Part shown: in pieces, positions 43,004-55,380 of the stretch
Numbering within the stretch: the stretch's first letter is position 1
Layout of the letters: each line of letters begins with the position of its first letter
Origin: Tetragonia tetragonoides
Taxonomy: Eukaryota > Streptophyta > Magnoliopsida > Caryophyllales > Aizoaceae
Reading direction: 5' to 3'
DNA: 64,000 bases
NCBI GenBank assembly: GCA_038025085.1
Contig: CM076146.1
Location: forward strand, 11,594,001-11,658,000
Translations under genes and position numbers: made by a program
Notes under the pieces: generated by a model
Databases searched by the model: none
Told to the model about the DNA's origin: nothing
The model's input: the letters and a program-made list of their open reading frames with translations, nothing else

Positions 43004-45856
43004 TGTAACACCCCGAATTTTCTACTAAAATAAATAAATAAAAATAGATAAAACTCGAGCCAGAATTTCGACAGAGTTTCCTTTGTAAATAGGCATCCCA
43101 AGTTATCGACTTTACAAAACCTGCTTAAAATGAATATTAAATTGAAATCCAATCAACCCAGTGGAAGACTCTAATAAAATCCGGGTGCTATCGCCACACT
43201 CTTTCATACGAATGAGTGTAAGGCTCTTCAACTGACTTCTAGTAATAATTTTGTGAATTACTATAATGGTCTATTTATTACATTTAATCAGTAAACTAGA
43301 AACATGAATAAATTCTGAAAGCAAGCTCTTCTCGCCAAGACTATATCCGGTTACTATCTGGAGCGTCCTCACCACAAAACAACCTGCATACAAATAATCT
43401 GCCACCAAGGAAAGACACGATTGAAAGACACGATTCACATCGTGGGTGACAGCCTGAAAACGGGTCAGTGTGAATTGAGTAACTCACATCAATCACGTAA
43501 AGACCATCTTAAATTCAGTTCAAGATATACACGTATATGCATAACTCACATAAAACACTCACATGAATCCTACCTAAACTGTAAATCATTACATTTATAG
43601 TATATAAAACATAAACAACTAATAGTTCTAATCTATATGCTTTATCTAGGTAATGACATTCACACTAAAGAAAGCACAAACAAGAACCACCCAGGAAACA
43701 TAAATAGCTTTTCATTACCATCTTTCTCGTGTCTTATACTCTTGTTAGCTCAATTGTTCTTCTTCAACTTTAGTTTGGTAGCTTTATACTTTTAACTTGG
43801 CACAAGGGAAGTTAGAATCCTAGGGTTGCCACATCTGGGAGCATTTAAAACCTCCGAACACATCTAGGGGTCGCTTAGCCACATCTGGGGGCTCTTTATA
43901 ACTTTTGACCACATCTGGGGGCTCTTGGAACTATTCATCACATCTGGGGGTCAATGGCCACATCTGGGGCCAGGACACATCTGGGGTCCAGTTCAATGCA
44001 CATATGGGACGTCTCCCGTAACTCATATTTGTTAACCAAAGGCTCCCAACTGCCCAAAGTGCCATCTTTCACTTTAAATGATTAGTAACTTTTACTTAAT
44101 ATTTTCTTTCCTTTATCTCTTATGACGTTTGCACAATAGGTCATATACTAGCTCATAATATTCATAGCTCGTAGCATAGGAATACATTCTCATTCCTTTT
44201 CTTTCTTCTTGATTCACTTCTTTACTTACTTGTATATCACAACCTAGCAGAATTAGCTTAAACATGTAAACAATTGGCCTAATACCTCATAGCAAACCTA
44301 CACACTTTAACTTGTAAACTAGAGTCTTAACATGATCATTCTCATTTCCATATAACTTGTATAAATACACATCATAGGACGATAACTCCCCATCATCAAT
44401 CATTTGTTCTAATCTACTACATCCCAGACAATGTACATATATATCAGCAAAGCAAATCTCAGTAAAAGATAACTAAATAGCAACCATTTGTTTACTCACA
44501 TGACTTCATGCAATTCAGACAATAACTATCATGTCAGTACATCTGCAAGAACTATAATAGCTCACGTTCTCTCTTTGCTTGCATAAAAAAGCTCTCAATT
44601 CAAGTAATAACTATTATGTTCATACTTTACTATTAGATTTAAGATACAAATAAAACTAAGAAAAGAACAACATGTTTGTTCACACCTTATCATCACCTAA
44701 ACATATATATTTCCATACACCAACTGTAGTATTCTAGGCAGCATGTATTTAGGTTCTAGATACTCTAATCCAACTATAGTAGTCTGGACAGCATGTATTC
44801 AGATTTCAGATACTTTAACTAATAGCCAAGAATTTCCTTTCTTCCTCCTAAGCATATTAAGCACGTAGATAACCTACCTATCAACAACAGATACATGTTT
44901 CCAGGTCAATAAACAAGACTATCTTACATACTCACGCTTAACATTAGTATCTACTATAATACTAGCTGAATTTACACAGATTGCTACTATACCTTAATTT
45001 ATCGTCAAATCAATTCAATTACCCATACATGTAGTATACTCAAAATGAATCTAAAACCAAACCGTACGAAATAGATGTAAGTTACCTCTAATCGAACCAT
45101 CCAAAGGCGATTAAGCATTCCAACCTTTCAATTCAATCACAAATCCCAAAAAAAACAATATTAATAAACAAAGCCCACGTCAGAATTTATCACTAAAAAC
45201 CCAAATCAATTTAGGGTTTTGGGATGGGTGAACAAACCAGCGAATTAGGTGGCGACTAGGCGACATTTGGGACTGGTGGGTCGCCGGAATCAATGGCAGC
45301 ACAATCGCACAACAAAGACGAAGCAAGGGCAGAGCATGAGAAGGGCTCACGTGAACAGAACAGTGAGAGGAGAAAGAGAATTCGACGGCCAACAACAAAG
45401 AATCCTTAGCAACAGTAAAGTTTTGTGAGTAGCAGCAAAAGACCGTGAGAGACGATGGTGGTGGTGTGAAGAAGAATCGTGGTGATGGTGGTGTATCACG
45501 GTTTAAGCGTATAAGGAGGAGAAGGTGATGCACACTCTTGAGTGAATTGGGAGAGCTTTAAAACGGAATGAGACAAATAAAAGAAGCGGTGGTAGAGTTT
45601 TAACAAAATGAAACTCTATTTCTTTTGCCTTTTTTTTTCAACTAAACGCCGAAAATAAATACACACAATAACATATATCAACTTATTAAAACAATTAACT
45701 CTAAAACAAAATAAATCACTTTATTAAATAAAAAATCTATTTTTTTTTTCTGAAAATACGATAATTATACGAGGTATTACATTCTACCCCCTTACAAAAA
45801 GTTTCGTCCTCGAAACTTGCGTAAAATAATTTTCAAGGAAAATATAAGGTTTCACA
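43004..45856 (-). mobile_element. Collapsed Tekay-like element nested in the C2 LTR
   Basis: Flanked by GCAAC on both sides (42999-43003 and 45857-45861), with TG...CA ends. On the minus strand it opens TGTGAAACCTTATATTTTC, like the start of a Tekay-type LTR. Within ~75 bp it reaches GTTTCGAGGACGAAAC and GGGGGTAGAA, the typical sequence before a 3' LTR. A complete LTR (45781-43004) follows. So nearly all of the 5' LTR and the whole coding region are deleted, leaving a stub, polypurine tract and 3' LTR. It is a different family from C1/C2 by LTR content. Confidence 0.75.
43825..44020. repeat. Degenerate minisatellite with CACATCTGGGGG core
   Basis: About nine copies of CACATCTGGGGG or one-base variants, spaced 15-40 bp apart, lie inside the LTR of the collapsed element. 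It has no coding potential. Confidence 0.85.
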
Positions 45857-47367
45857 GCAACACCTGCACTTTGGATTCCGTGACGGAAACAAGGTACATA
45901 AGAAAAGAGAAGAAACAAAAAAAAAAAAAAAAAAAAAAATCAGATAAACTGAATAAACGTCGTCCATACCCAGTAAAAACACTTTCGCAAACCTTACCTG
46001 GGTTTTAGAAGAATCATTGAAATTCATTTGCATGCACAAGTAGTCATATAATCAACACGCATACTCAATATTCAATTACATGCAATTCTTGCTTAGTGAT
46101 CATTCAAAAACAAACAGATAAACCATCTTGATTAGAGTAATAAGAGAGCGAATAGAACAGCGATTACCCATACTGTTCGTAGATAGATATAGACATGCCA
46201 TGGACTTACTCTAGTGTATACTCACACTATCTCTAACTAATCGATACGTAGAGAATTAAACGATGGGGAATGATCCGTCCCGAACACACTACGAGGTGTC
46301 CATAATAAGTAACTTGGGAATCACGCATCCCTAGACTACACCAATTAGATGAGTCTCGATTGCTCAACTACTCCTAGGGATCCATTAGGAGTCTTATTCT
46401 CATTTACAATTCAATTCACATATTTGCATTGATTGACTTAGTGGTAAAACTAGACCACGATATATACTTGATAATGAATAATAATAACGACGATAACAAC
46501 ATTTATGCATATTAACATAATCATGCTTCATATATGTCTAATGAAATTTCGGCAACACTTCTACAGTAAAACATGATATCCAAAAATTACATTTCAACAA
46601 ATAATCCATCAAAGTATATTAGGTGCTCATTAGCAGTCAATAATAACCCATTCCAAATAGCATGAATATTATATCATAATAATATTAGAATTTCAACATC
46701 GCCATACATGCTCAATAATTAGCATATGAGCTAATTAATTAACGAAAATTCATAAACTCATCATAATTAATATAATTCATAATTACAGCGAAGAATATAT
46801 TTCTAATTCTCATAATTAACGACGATATAATTTAATCATGCTTCGGATATTAAATTCACAACAATTGCTCAATTAGCACATAACACATCAAAATAGTTTT
46901 GATGGGCTTTGGAAAGAGGTAGGCACAATCTCTTACCTAAGAAACGCTCACTACGCAGTAGGTACGCTTCCAAATCACAACCCGATCACGCTTTTGTGTT
47001 AGGTCTAAATTAAAAACAATTACCGAGACATAATCAGTAAATACGAAAATCCAAACAGTAATAAAATATTATTCTATTATTTTATTTAAATTCTTTGATT
47101 TATTTCAATCAATCTAGGTTTTCGAAAATCCAGATTCGAGTTCCAAACGAGTACAGAAAAATAAAAATAATTAATGAAAAATACTGAAAATCCGAAATTA
47201 ATTAAAACGAAACCCTAATTGGTTTTTGGAGTCTGGGCTACGATCACCCAAGCATGGGGACTCACGGCCTAGCCTATCACCATGACCACCACCCACCGAC
47301 CACCATGGTCGGCGGTGGCTCGCCGGAGCACCGACGACGGAGGAGAGAGAGAGAGAGAGCGAGAGAT

Positions 47368-47370
<3 letters not shown>

Positions 47371-47427
<57 letters not shown>
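47371..47427. repeat. (GA)n microsatellite in the C2 LTR
   Basis: Pure GA run, the inverted counterpart of the CT runs in the C1 LTRs, within a longer purine-rich tract (47338-47470). Confidence 0.95.
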
Positions 47428-47431
<4 letters not shown>

Positions 47432-48150
47432 TGCGAGTGAGAAAGAGAGAGAAAGAGAGCGACTGAAAGAGATAGAAGGGGCAGGGGAGACCCAGCAACG
47501 TCGGCCACTCGCCGGCGACCACCTACGCGCGGCCTAGTTTCGCAGTGGTGGCGCGGCAACCACAACTCGCGAAAACAGGGGAAGGGGCAAAAACAGAGCA
47601 CGAAAGAGAGAGGGAGAAAGAGAGAGGGAAAGGGAGGTTACGGGCGAGGGGCGAGAAGGCCGGTGGCTGGCCTGGTGGCCGGCGACAGTGACAGGAGGGA
47701 AAGAGAACGGTTGAGTGAGAGAGAGAGAGGAGAGAGAGCCGTGAAAGGGGAGAGAGAAAGTGAGAGAATTTGGCTCAGTTTTGCAAACTGATAAATTGGT
47801 CCATCTCTTTGCTTATATAGGTCCCCGGTCAATGAAATTCAAAACCTACTAGGCTTAGGAATAATTTTCTGATTTAATTGCTATTTAAAACTAATTAAAA
47901 TCAATTAAATGCTTATTAAAACTAATTAAGACAATAAGAATAAACCTTATTCATATACAAAACAATTTAGTTAAATCCCTCAAATTTGATAATTATAAAT
48001 CACGAAATTTTCATAATAATAATTAATATTATTATGGCTTAATTTGAATAAATCGAATCGTTATATAAATATACGATTTAAATCTGCAAAACTATTTATA
48101 AATGAATTATAAATCGATATTATAATTATAGAAAATATTGAGGTATCACA

Positions 48151-51150
48151 AACACGGGATTAGCTGCATAATGAGTAGCACCAAGGATGTCACAGTATAT
48201 TGACGGGACAGAAGTAGGACGAACTCCGATCTCCAAAAGGAGAGATGGGAGCCATACTCTCACCCATAGTAGTGGCCACGACACAGAACTCTGCTTTGGT
48301 GGAGGAAGGGGCTAAGGGTCTGTTCTCCCCAGCTTATTTCTGTTTATTTTTGTTTATTTCAGCAAACTTCAACAAACTTCAACAAATTTCAGCAAACTTC
48401 AACAAAGTTAAATAAAGTTAAATAAAGTTAAACAAAGTTCAACAAAGTTAAACAAACCAATATACAAACTAGTTATAAAAAATACTTGAATCAACAAGAT
48501 TCAACAAAAATAAACAAAGTTCAACGAAGTTCAACAAAGTTAAATAAAGTTAAATAAAGTTCAACAAATTTCGTTGAAGTTCAACAAAGTTCAACAAAAA
48601 TAAATTTTCAGTAATAAATATAAACGTTTTTCAGTTGGGGAGAACAGACCCTAAGGCCCGTTGCTTCTTGGAGCTCCAAGAAATGGCATTGCGACCTAAG
48701 AAAATAACATACCATGTAGTAGAAACGTAATCATTTTTGTCACCTGCCCATTCATCATCTGTGAAAGCGTGAAGAGTGAAAGGTGAGTTGCGATAAATTT
48801 GGAGACCATAATGAGATGTGACATGGAGATAACAATGGAGACGTTTAAGAGCAACCCAATGAGCATCATGAGGACAGTGCATGAACTGGGATAGTTTGTT
48901 GACCGAAAAAGAAATTTCGGAGTGGGTGAGAGATAGGTATTGGAGATTACCTACAATGGCACGGTAGTCACTGGGATTGGGGATAGGTTGGCCGTCGTGG
49001 AGGGTAAGTGGCGGATGGGAGACAATAGCTGTGGTCATAGGTTTGGCAAGATGCATGTTGTGACGGGTGAGGAGGTCATGAATATATTTGGTTTGATTCA
49101 GGTGGAGACCAAGGGAGTTGGGTACTACCTCAATACCAAGAAAGTATGATAGGGAACCTAAGTCCTTGAGAGAGAATCGGTGAGATAGGGTAATAATAAA
49201 GGAGCTGATGAATGTGGTGGAAGGTCCACTGATGATTATATCATCAACATAGACAAGGAGATACAAAAGATTGTTCTTGTGAGAATAGATGACTAGAGAA
49301 GGTTCTGCAAGCGGGGAGATGGTGAGTTAGGCGGTGCTGCGGAAATGGGTGAGGTGGGTGGCGTGGGATATGGAGGGGTAGTGGGCAATTCAGGAATAGT
49401 TGGTGCAGTGGGTAGAATAGCGGAAGTGGGTACCGTGAGTTTGGGTGTGGTTTCGGTGGTAGGTGATGGTGATGGAGTTGAAACAGGGGCCGGGGTTGAT
49501 GGTAGGAGGAGAAGCGACGAGCGAGATATGAAAGGGGTGCACCACTCGTCGCTGGTGAATGACAGGGCAGTGGTGCTGGTAGACGAGGGTAGTGAGGGAT
49601 AGGCAAAACTGTGCTCGACAAATCAAACGTGGCGAGACACATAGACACGATGTGTGACAGGATTAATGCAATAATAGGCACTTTGGGTTGAGTAATAACC
49701 AATAAAAAAAAGGTGTTGAGCGATTTTGTAGTTTGTGGTTGGTGTAGGGGCGGAGCCACGGATAACATAGGCATCCAAAGCAACGCAGTTTGGTGTAGTT
49801 GGCTTATCGGTTGAAAAGTTTGGTGAATGGTGATATATGATTGAGAGTTGGGGTCGGCATACGATTTATAAGGTATGTAGCGGTGGTAAAGGCATGAGTC
49901 CAAAATTTTAATGGGAGTTTAGCATGTGAGAGAAGGGAAATGTCGGTTTCAACGATGTGATAATGACGCCGTTCGGAAAAGCCATTGTGTTGGGGGGTGT
50001 GAGGCGGTGTTGTAAGATAGGTGATACCATTATCAACGAGGTGATGGGTGAGTTTGATATATTCTCCACCATGTCGGAATATAGATGGAGGATTGGTTTG
50101 TTGTAGTATTTTTCCACTATTGACCGGAAACGGGTGAAGGTGGAATATGTGTCATATTTTTATTTTAGAGGGTAAAACCACGTGTATTTTGTGAAGTGGT
50201 TCACAAAAATATTATAATACTTGTAATTATCGTGCGAATATAATGAGGATGTCCAAACATCAGTAAAAGTAATATTAAGAGGAGCAGTAGAACTAATGGT
50301 GCACTGGGAAAAGGGGAGTTTACTACTTTTATTAATTAAACAAGAATTATGTTGCAGAAAGTTAAAGTATCAAATTTTGAAATAGGAAGGGAGAGTTGCA
50401 TTTGGAGTTGGCGGAGAATGGGTGGTGCTGGATGCCCCAATTTGTGGTGTCATTCATGATAGTTGGTGATTGTGCTTGTGAAAATGCGAGGAGATGCCGG
50501 GTTCGAGTCATAGGTGCCACTTCTACGTTGACCGTGGAGGAGAGTGTGGCCAGTTTGGAGTTACTTCACAGTGAAGAAGAAACATAAGAAAGTAACACAA
50601 ATATCATTATCTTCACATAGTCAACAGACGAAAATAATATTACGGGAGACATACGGTACATATAAGACATTCAAAAAGTGCAAGGGTCTAGAGGAAGCAG
50701 GGACAGAGAAAGAACCAATGTGAGAGACGGGGAGTGCAGATCCGTCACCAATTATGAGTTTATCAGTTCCATCATATAGGGAATGAAGAGAAAGGTTGGC
50801 TAGGTCGTTGGTGACGTGGTGACTCGCACCACTATCAAGGAGCCATGTGGGATTTGAGTGGTTTGTGTGACGTGGGCGTGAGGGGAATAATGGGTTGAGT
50901 TGGGTGCTCAGTTTGAGCAAAGTGGGGGTGGGACAATGATGTGCGGATATAGTTTTTGAAATTCTGAACATTGGGAGAGTACGTGACCTTGGGTACGACA
51001 CCACTGTCATTTGCCAAGGAAGGGTTTCGGGTGGGTGTTGGATTGGTGGGGTTGATTTTTATAGGTGAGTTTGTAATTTATGAGTTTTTGGTTCGGTATG
51101 ATATGGAGTCCGGATTTGATAGTCATGGTAGGTAAGGTTTGAAGGTTGCA
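48151..51150 (-). pseudogene. Ty1/copia gag-pol remnant
   Basis: Reading right to left there is a zinc-knuckle remnant (WCRTQGHVLSQC, about 51000-50950), with a TGA where its first Cys would probably lie. Protease follows (WLLDSGASHHVTNDLANLSL, near 50850-50800), then integrase fragments around 50150-49620 (QHNGFSERRHYHIVET, then FGCLCYPWLRPY). A Pro/Ser/Thr-rich linker comes next. Reverse transcriptase shows only its second half (YLLVYVDDIIISGPS, 49266 onward) and RNase H follows (SWSSKKQR). The first ~150 residues of RT are missing, since the linker passes straight into VIYSHKNNLLYLLVYVDD. RNase H is split by a MITE (48316-48651) and ends at 48151 where C2 begins. Frames change many times. 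Confidence 0.8.
48316..48651. mobile_element. Harbinger/Tourist-like MITE in the copia RNase H
   Basis: 336 bp with perfect terminal inverted repeats GGGTCTGTTCTCCCCA, flanked by TAA on both sides (48313-48315 and 48652-48654). The TIR start and the 3-bp TAA duplication fit PIF/Harbinger. The interior is built of many TTCAACAAAGTT/AAATAAAGTT-type short repeats and has no ORF. Confidence 0.85.
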
Positions 51151-51158
51151 TCAGTAAA

Positions 51159-51170
51159 GCTCTGATACCA
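51159..51170 (-). promoter_or_regulatory. Primer binding site of the copia element
   Basis: TGGTATCAGAGC on the minus strand, the initiator-Met type usual for copia. It marks the 5' end of the element's internal region. Confidence 0.8.
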
Positions 51171-51741
51171 TAGAAACATTGAGATTGATTGAACACTTGA
51201 GAATTACATTGATAGATACATATATTTATATACTTCCTCCGTCCCATGAAAACGTTCACACTAGTTTTTTCACGGTCTCCAATACACTACTTTGACCGTA
51301 AATAATTACAATTATATGAATGTATAAATTATAAAATTATGATTTCTCGAAAGTACTATTTAAAATGAATCCAACAAAAGTATTTTTACATTATAAATCT
51401 TTATATTTTTTGACATATTTATGGTCAAAGTTTGTAAAGTTTGACATTGAAAAAACTAGTGTGAACATTTTCATGGGACGTAGGAAGTACAAGTTATTGA
51501 AGAGAGAGTATCTATAAAGAATGCAACTAAAACTAATCTTGTTATGAACTTATGATCAAGGAGCAGAATATTAACACCTTAAGAATAGAAGATACGTAGA
51601 GAAAATTAAAGAAGAGAATAACTGAAAATGATGAAGAAATATATAGATGATTGATACTCTGATTATTTTCTAATAATATGCACCATCTTTGACGAACATA
51701 TTGTTTGAAAGAGACTGGATTTCACAAACTTGTTCCCAACA
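51171..51741 (-). repeat. Probable 5' LTR of the copia element
   Basis: Lies between the primer site and a TGTTGGGAACAAG start (minus strand) at 51741. About 316 bp remain once the Stowaway MITE is removed, a plausible short copia LTR. The second LTR is not in the window, so the boundaries are tentative. Confidence 0.45.
51233..51487. mobile_element. Stowaway-like MITE
   Basis: 255 bp flanked by TA (51231-51232 and 51488-51489). Inverted ends CTTCCTCCGTCCCATGAAAA and its complement match the Stowaway/mariner CTCCCTCCGTCCC pattern. The inverted repeat continues with ACTAGTTTTTT. It has no ORF. Confidence 0.88.
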
Positions 51742-52563
51742 TTTCTACATAGTTCTTTTTCGTCCACTTACAACTTACAAGATCTACCTTCAAATTCAAT
51801 AAACTAAAATAAATAAATCCAAATCCAACAGTCTTATTTCCAGAAATCTCACACTTTGAGTGAAACCGGGCTAGTCCTATAATCCCGGTCAATAACCTTA
51901 ACTATTATATAGTCGTTAACTTGAAAACAAGCTATGAAGGTTGCGAGGTTTTACAACTTGCGCAGATCCACTCCAAAATTCTTGAGCAAATTGTTGGTCA
52001 GCTATTTGTGTAGGATGTCCAGCATCAAACCATAAGTACGTACTTGGATTGTTGCAAACTTGGAAATATTTGTCGAGCAAGTGAATTGTCCATTAAATTG
52101 TCCACTTTCACAACATGTTGATGTGGTTTCCGTGAATCCTATCGTCATGAAATATGTTGATAATAAGTTGATTAGGGAGACTAAATTAATGTATTTGCAA
52201 TAGTGGTTTTTTGAATTATTGTATGAAAAATTGTTTGTAAATTAGCTTTTTTTTAATGTCTATATATGTATAATGAAAGTTATGGGTGCCAAAAAAGAAA
52301 AAGAAATAAAAAAGCATACCATAGCTAGCACCGTTGGAAAGGCGGGATGATAAGGAGATATAGAAATCATATATGGAGTAACTGAATCCAACCAATTGTT
52401 GAGCCAAATTCTGACATAATCCATTGAGCCCATTATTGTGCATTATAGCCAAACTATTCAGCTCTTGTTCACAACTGCCATCGGGTTGACGAAATACTGG
52501 CAAGCACCCCATTGGTGCGAAAGCTTGGAATGCAAATTTTCTTGCTCCTAAGTTGTACATAGT

Positions 52564-53105
52564 CTGAAAACATTCAATGATAGATCATAAACATTAACAA
52601 AGAGGCTAATTTTGCAAGGATTCTATTACTCAATTATTTATAAATTAGTTCAACTTTCATTTAATTGGTTTGCTTCAGTCCACGATTAAGTATTTGTATG
52701 ATCCAAGCCAACCCTTGATATACAAAAGATTTGGATATTTACAATATTTGATAATAATGCAGCCGTGTGTACCTGGAAGCATTAGTGATGATTATAGTGT
52801 AATCTACCATTTTCTAAAGCAAACGTGGGTAGAGAATGAAGAATGGGAAGGCGAGAGATGCATGAGAAGATAGAGATGGACTACATCATTCAATTTAACA
52901 ATTATTTAAGTGGCTAAATGTGAACAATTTTGATTACATTTGATACCTTAATCAATTTTATTTCTCCGATCTCTATCCTCCCTTTCCTTCCTTTCCCACT
53001 CCACACTACTCTATAAAATATTGTATTACAGCATTGTTATGACCTTTGTTACCAAGTAAACACTACCTTCATATGCAATAAGAGAAAAAGAGGGAGAGAA
53101 AGCTC
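52564..53105. other. Intron 3 of the GDSL gene, part beyond the retroelement
   Basis: AT-rich intron sequence, with a purine-rich stretch near the AGCTC target of the inserted element at 53101-53105. No gene is seen. Confidence 0.6.
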
Positions 53106-53469
53106 TGATACACACCGAATGGATCACAGCCCATGTCACGAAAAGACCCAATTACTTAGCCTATTTTCCTATTCACTAGTTATTTTACTGTTTTCTATTA
53201 TTTCCTATCTTATTTCCTAAGCCAAGTAGTATATTAGCTACTGTAATTCATTTTTAGAAATTATGTCGATCAATATGAGTTTTTCTTCTCCTTGCTCTAG
53301 CTATGGCTATCTACCCCTTCCCCATGTTTGTCTCTCTCTCCTCAAATTCATGTGTTAATTTCATGTTCAATTGAATATCTCGGTTGCCTCTTTCTCCACT
53401 TCTTTGAGTGTGGCCTGTTAATTCAATATATCCCAAATTACAAAAACCCTAAAAACTATAAGTGTATCA
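53106..53469 (+). repeat. 5' LTR of the gag-only element
   Basis: TGATACACACCGAATGG to AAGTGTATCA. Nearly identical to 55381-55741 apart from a few substitutions and small indels (for example an extra GGCTAT in the 3' LTR near 55582), so insertion is fairly recent. Confidence 0.93.
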
Positions 53470-53513
53470 ATTGGTATCAGAGCAATCATCCTCGTACCTG
53501 TGCAAAACCTCCA

Positions 53514-54430
53514 TGACTGCTGAATTTGATGTTCATGGCAGAACCTCGATGTCACCACGCCAAGCTTACGAGTTGAGACCAAGCGAGTATCAGGCCCTTA
53601 GTGTCGGAATTGCTAAGCTAACGCAATCGCTGAATGACTTGGCGCTTAAATTGGACATAGATGGAGCAGTCGAGTACTCAAGTTCGATCGGCAAGCAAAC
53701 GAGCAATTCAGTGGGGTTTCCTTATGGCGAAGTTTCTGGTCCGAAATTCGGCAATGGCGACGCTCACGGTAATCACTCCAATTCTGAGAAATTTAAACCT
53801 GATCAATTCCTTCGTAAGCTAGCGCAACTTGATTCACGAAAATTTGTTGATGATTTGGTGAAACTTAGAGGTCTTAAGCAAATTGATTCAGTGGAATCCT
53901 ATTATGATGAGTTTAATCTGATAATTAGCAAGCTTATATTGCCAGAAAATGATGTGGTTGGTATATTTGTGAATGGCTTGGATGATAAAATAAAGCAATG
54001 TGTGTAATTATTCAAGCCAAAAACACTATGTGATGCATTTAGCTTGGCAAAACTCAATGAGGCTAGTGATGAATTACTACCAAAGGAGGATGATAATGTG
54101 GTTGAGGTTGATGGTGATTTTGAGCTGTATGGGAAGGCTGCATCAGCCAACAAAGTACTTGATGTAATTACATCAGATTATGCCCAACCGAGTCCCGTTC
54201 CACAACACGCACACCAGCTGCTCGATGAAATGTTAGTGCAAAATACAGCCACTAATTTGTCCTGGTTGGGGGGAAAACCGATTTTAGAGGTGTTCAGCTC
54301 AACTATTCAGGTCTGTAAGTATCCTCTGGTACATGATAGTCCTCCTGTTGATTTTGTGGAAACCATGGGTGCTTTAGAACCACATGACACTGAGTGTACT
54401 GATCATGATTGCAGGCTTAAAATGAAATGA
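53514..54430 (+). pseudogene. Gag-like protein of the small retroelement (one stop)
   Basis: Starts MTAEFDVHGRTSMSPRQAYE. A stop at 54005-54007 follows DDKIKQCV and the same frame continues with LFKPKTLCDAFSLAKLNEAS. The block VKLRGLKQIDSVESYYDEFN, then GIFVNGLDDKIKQ and AFSLAKLNEA, is the usual Ty3/gypsy gag core, here without a zinc knuckle. Function is inferred: packaging of element RNA. Confidence 0.7.
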
Positions 54431-54442
54431 ATATCTCATGCT

Positions 54443-55380
54443 TTGTGTTCTTCTATGCCTAGATTATACACTGAATTTGAAGGGTTAATGGATTATAGGG
54501 AGGCTCACAGTTGGGGAAAAGTGGTAATTTGGCCTTTAAATGTGATTGATGACATGTCCTTTAGCAAAGAGATGGAGAGGATGCATACCATAATTCAAAT
54601 GTTTTGGACTAGCTACTTCATTTCCAATGGTGTAACTGAATATCTGGTGGTGGTTTCTGAGGTGTTTGATCCTGGTGGTTGCTCCAATTTGTCTTATTTA
54701 GAGCCTTGGTGGTTACATGAGGGTGAGATTGATCTTGCTGTTGGTTGTTGTAATGTTTCTTGCAATGAATCTTGGCATCTAGTGTTGCTCATTGCTTGGC
54801 AACTTGATCTTTTGTTTGATTTGGTATGTGAATGTTTGGTGGTTCACGTTTTTGATCCTGGTGGGTTACTGTTTCTCACTACTCTGAAACTCAAGGTGCT
54901 GCCCATTATGTTATGTGAGCCTAGAGTAAACATCACAAGCAATAATGGGAGGAAAGTGCTTCTGCAGCTCCATTACAATGAAGCAAGAACTTTGACGATA
55001 GCTTGGGATGCTCGTGATATTAATGTGACACTTGAGGGAGATACTAATGTGGTATGGCAGAGTATATGCATGTGTGGTTTGGTAATTGAGGTTTTAGTTG
55101 TCACTTCGAATCTTATTGGCAATACCGTTTGTGACTGCAATTTCTATATATTTGATCCGGGTGGAAGCACAGTCCAACTCCAAGATTCTGTTGGCATCTT
55201 CTCAGTGCACCATATATGTGTTTGATCCAGGTGGAAGCTTCGGCACACGCACAATTGTCTCAGGTCTCTTTAAGTGGTGTTGCTACTATCCTATGCCATC
55301 AACGTTGGTGCTCGGTTTCATCCTCTCAACACTTGCTACCCGCATCCTTGAGGACAAGGATGCTTTGAAGGGTACGGTAT
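54443..55380 (+). pseudogene. Open region with four FDPGG motifs
   Basis: An open frame starts at 54443 and reaches 55225. VFDPGG, HVFDPGG, IFDPGG and YVFDPGG are encoded near 54660, 54847, 55149 and 55218; the last is in another frame, and the DNA phrase TTTGATCC.GGTGG recurs at these points. The tail LSTLATRILEDKDALKG precedes the 3' LTR. Some gypsy elements end in a similar single motif near their polypurine tract, so this may be a multiplied 3' end. No enzyme domain is seen. Confidence 0.5.

Larger units (their letters stand above)
35443..48150 (-). mobile_element. Tekay/Del-like chromovirus C2, 3' part missing
   Basis: Same family as C1 on the opposite strand. The 5' LTR is 42661-48150 (with an insertion), the iMet primer site 42647-42658, an extra ORF 41500-42470, and gag-pol 40785-35443 with a solo LTR at 36432-38011. 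The integrase stops inside the DGQTER block at 35443 and the sequence passes directly into T1 gag. The integrase end, chromodomain and 3' LTR are therefore gone. The right end (TGTGATACC on the minus strand) cuts into a copia RNase H. Its expected second duplication cannot be tested. Confidence 0.88.
42661..48150 (-). repeat. 5' LTR of C2, interrupted
   Basis: Minus-strand TGTGATACCTC (48150) to GGTGTTACA (42661). Removing the nested insertion 43004-45861 leaves about 2.63 kb, close to the C1 3' LTR. It has TATATAAG on the minus strand at 47812-47819 and a (GA)n run at 47371-47427. It keeps the segment lost from the C1 5' LTR. Confidence 0.9.

Noticed and set aside
49345..49602. Plus-strand Gly/Val-rich ORF
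   Set aside because: Shadow of the Pro/Thr-rich linker of the minus-strand copia polyprotein.
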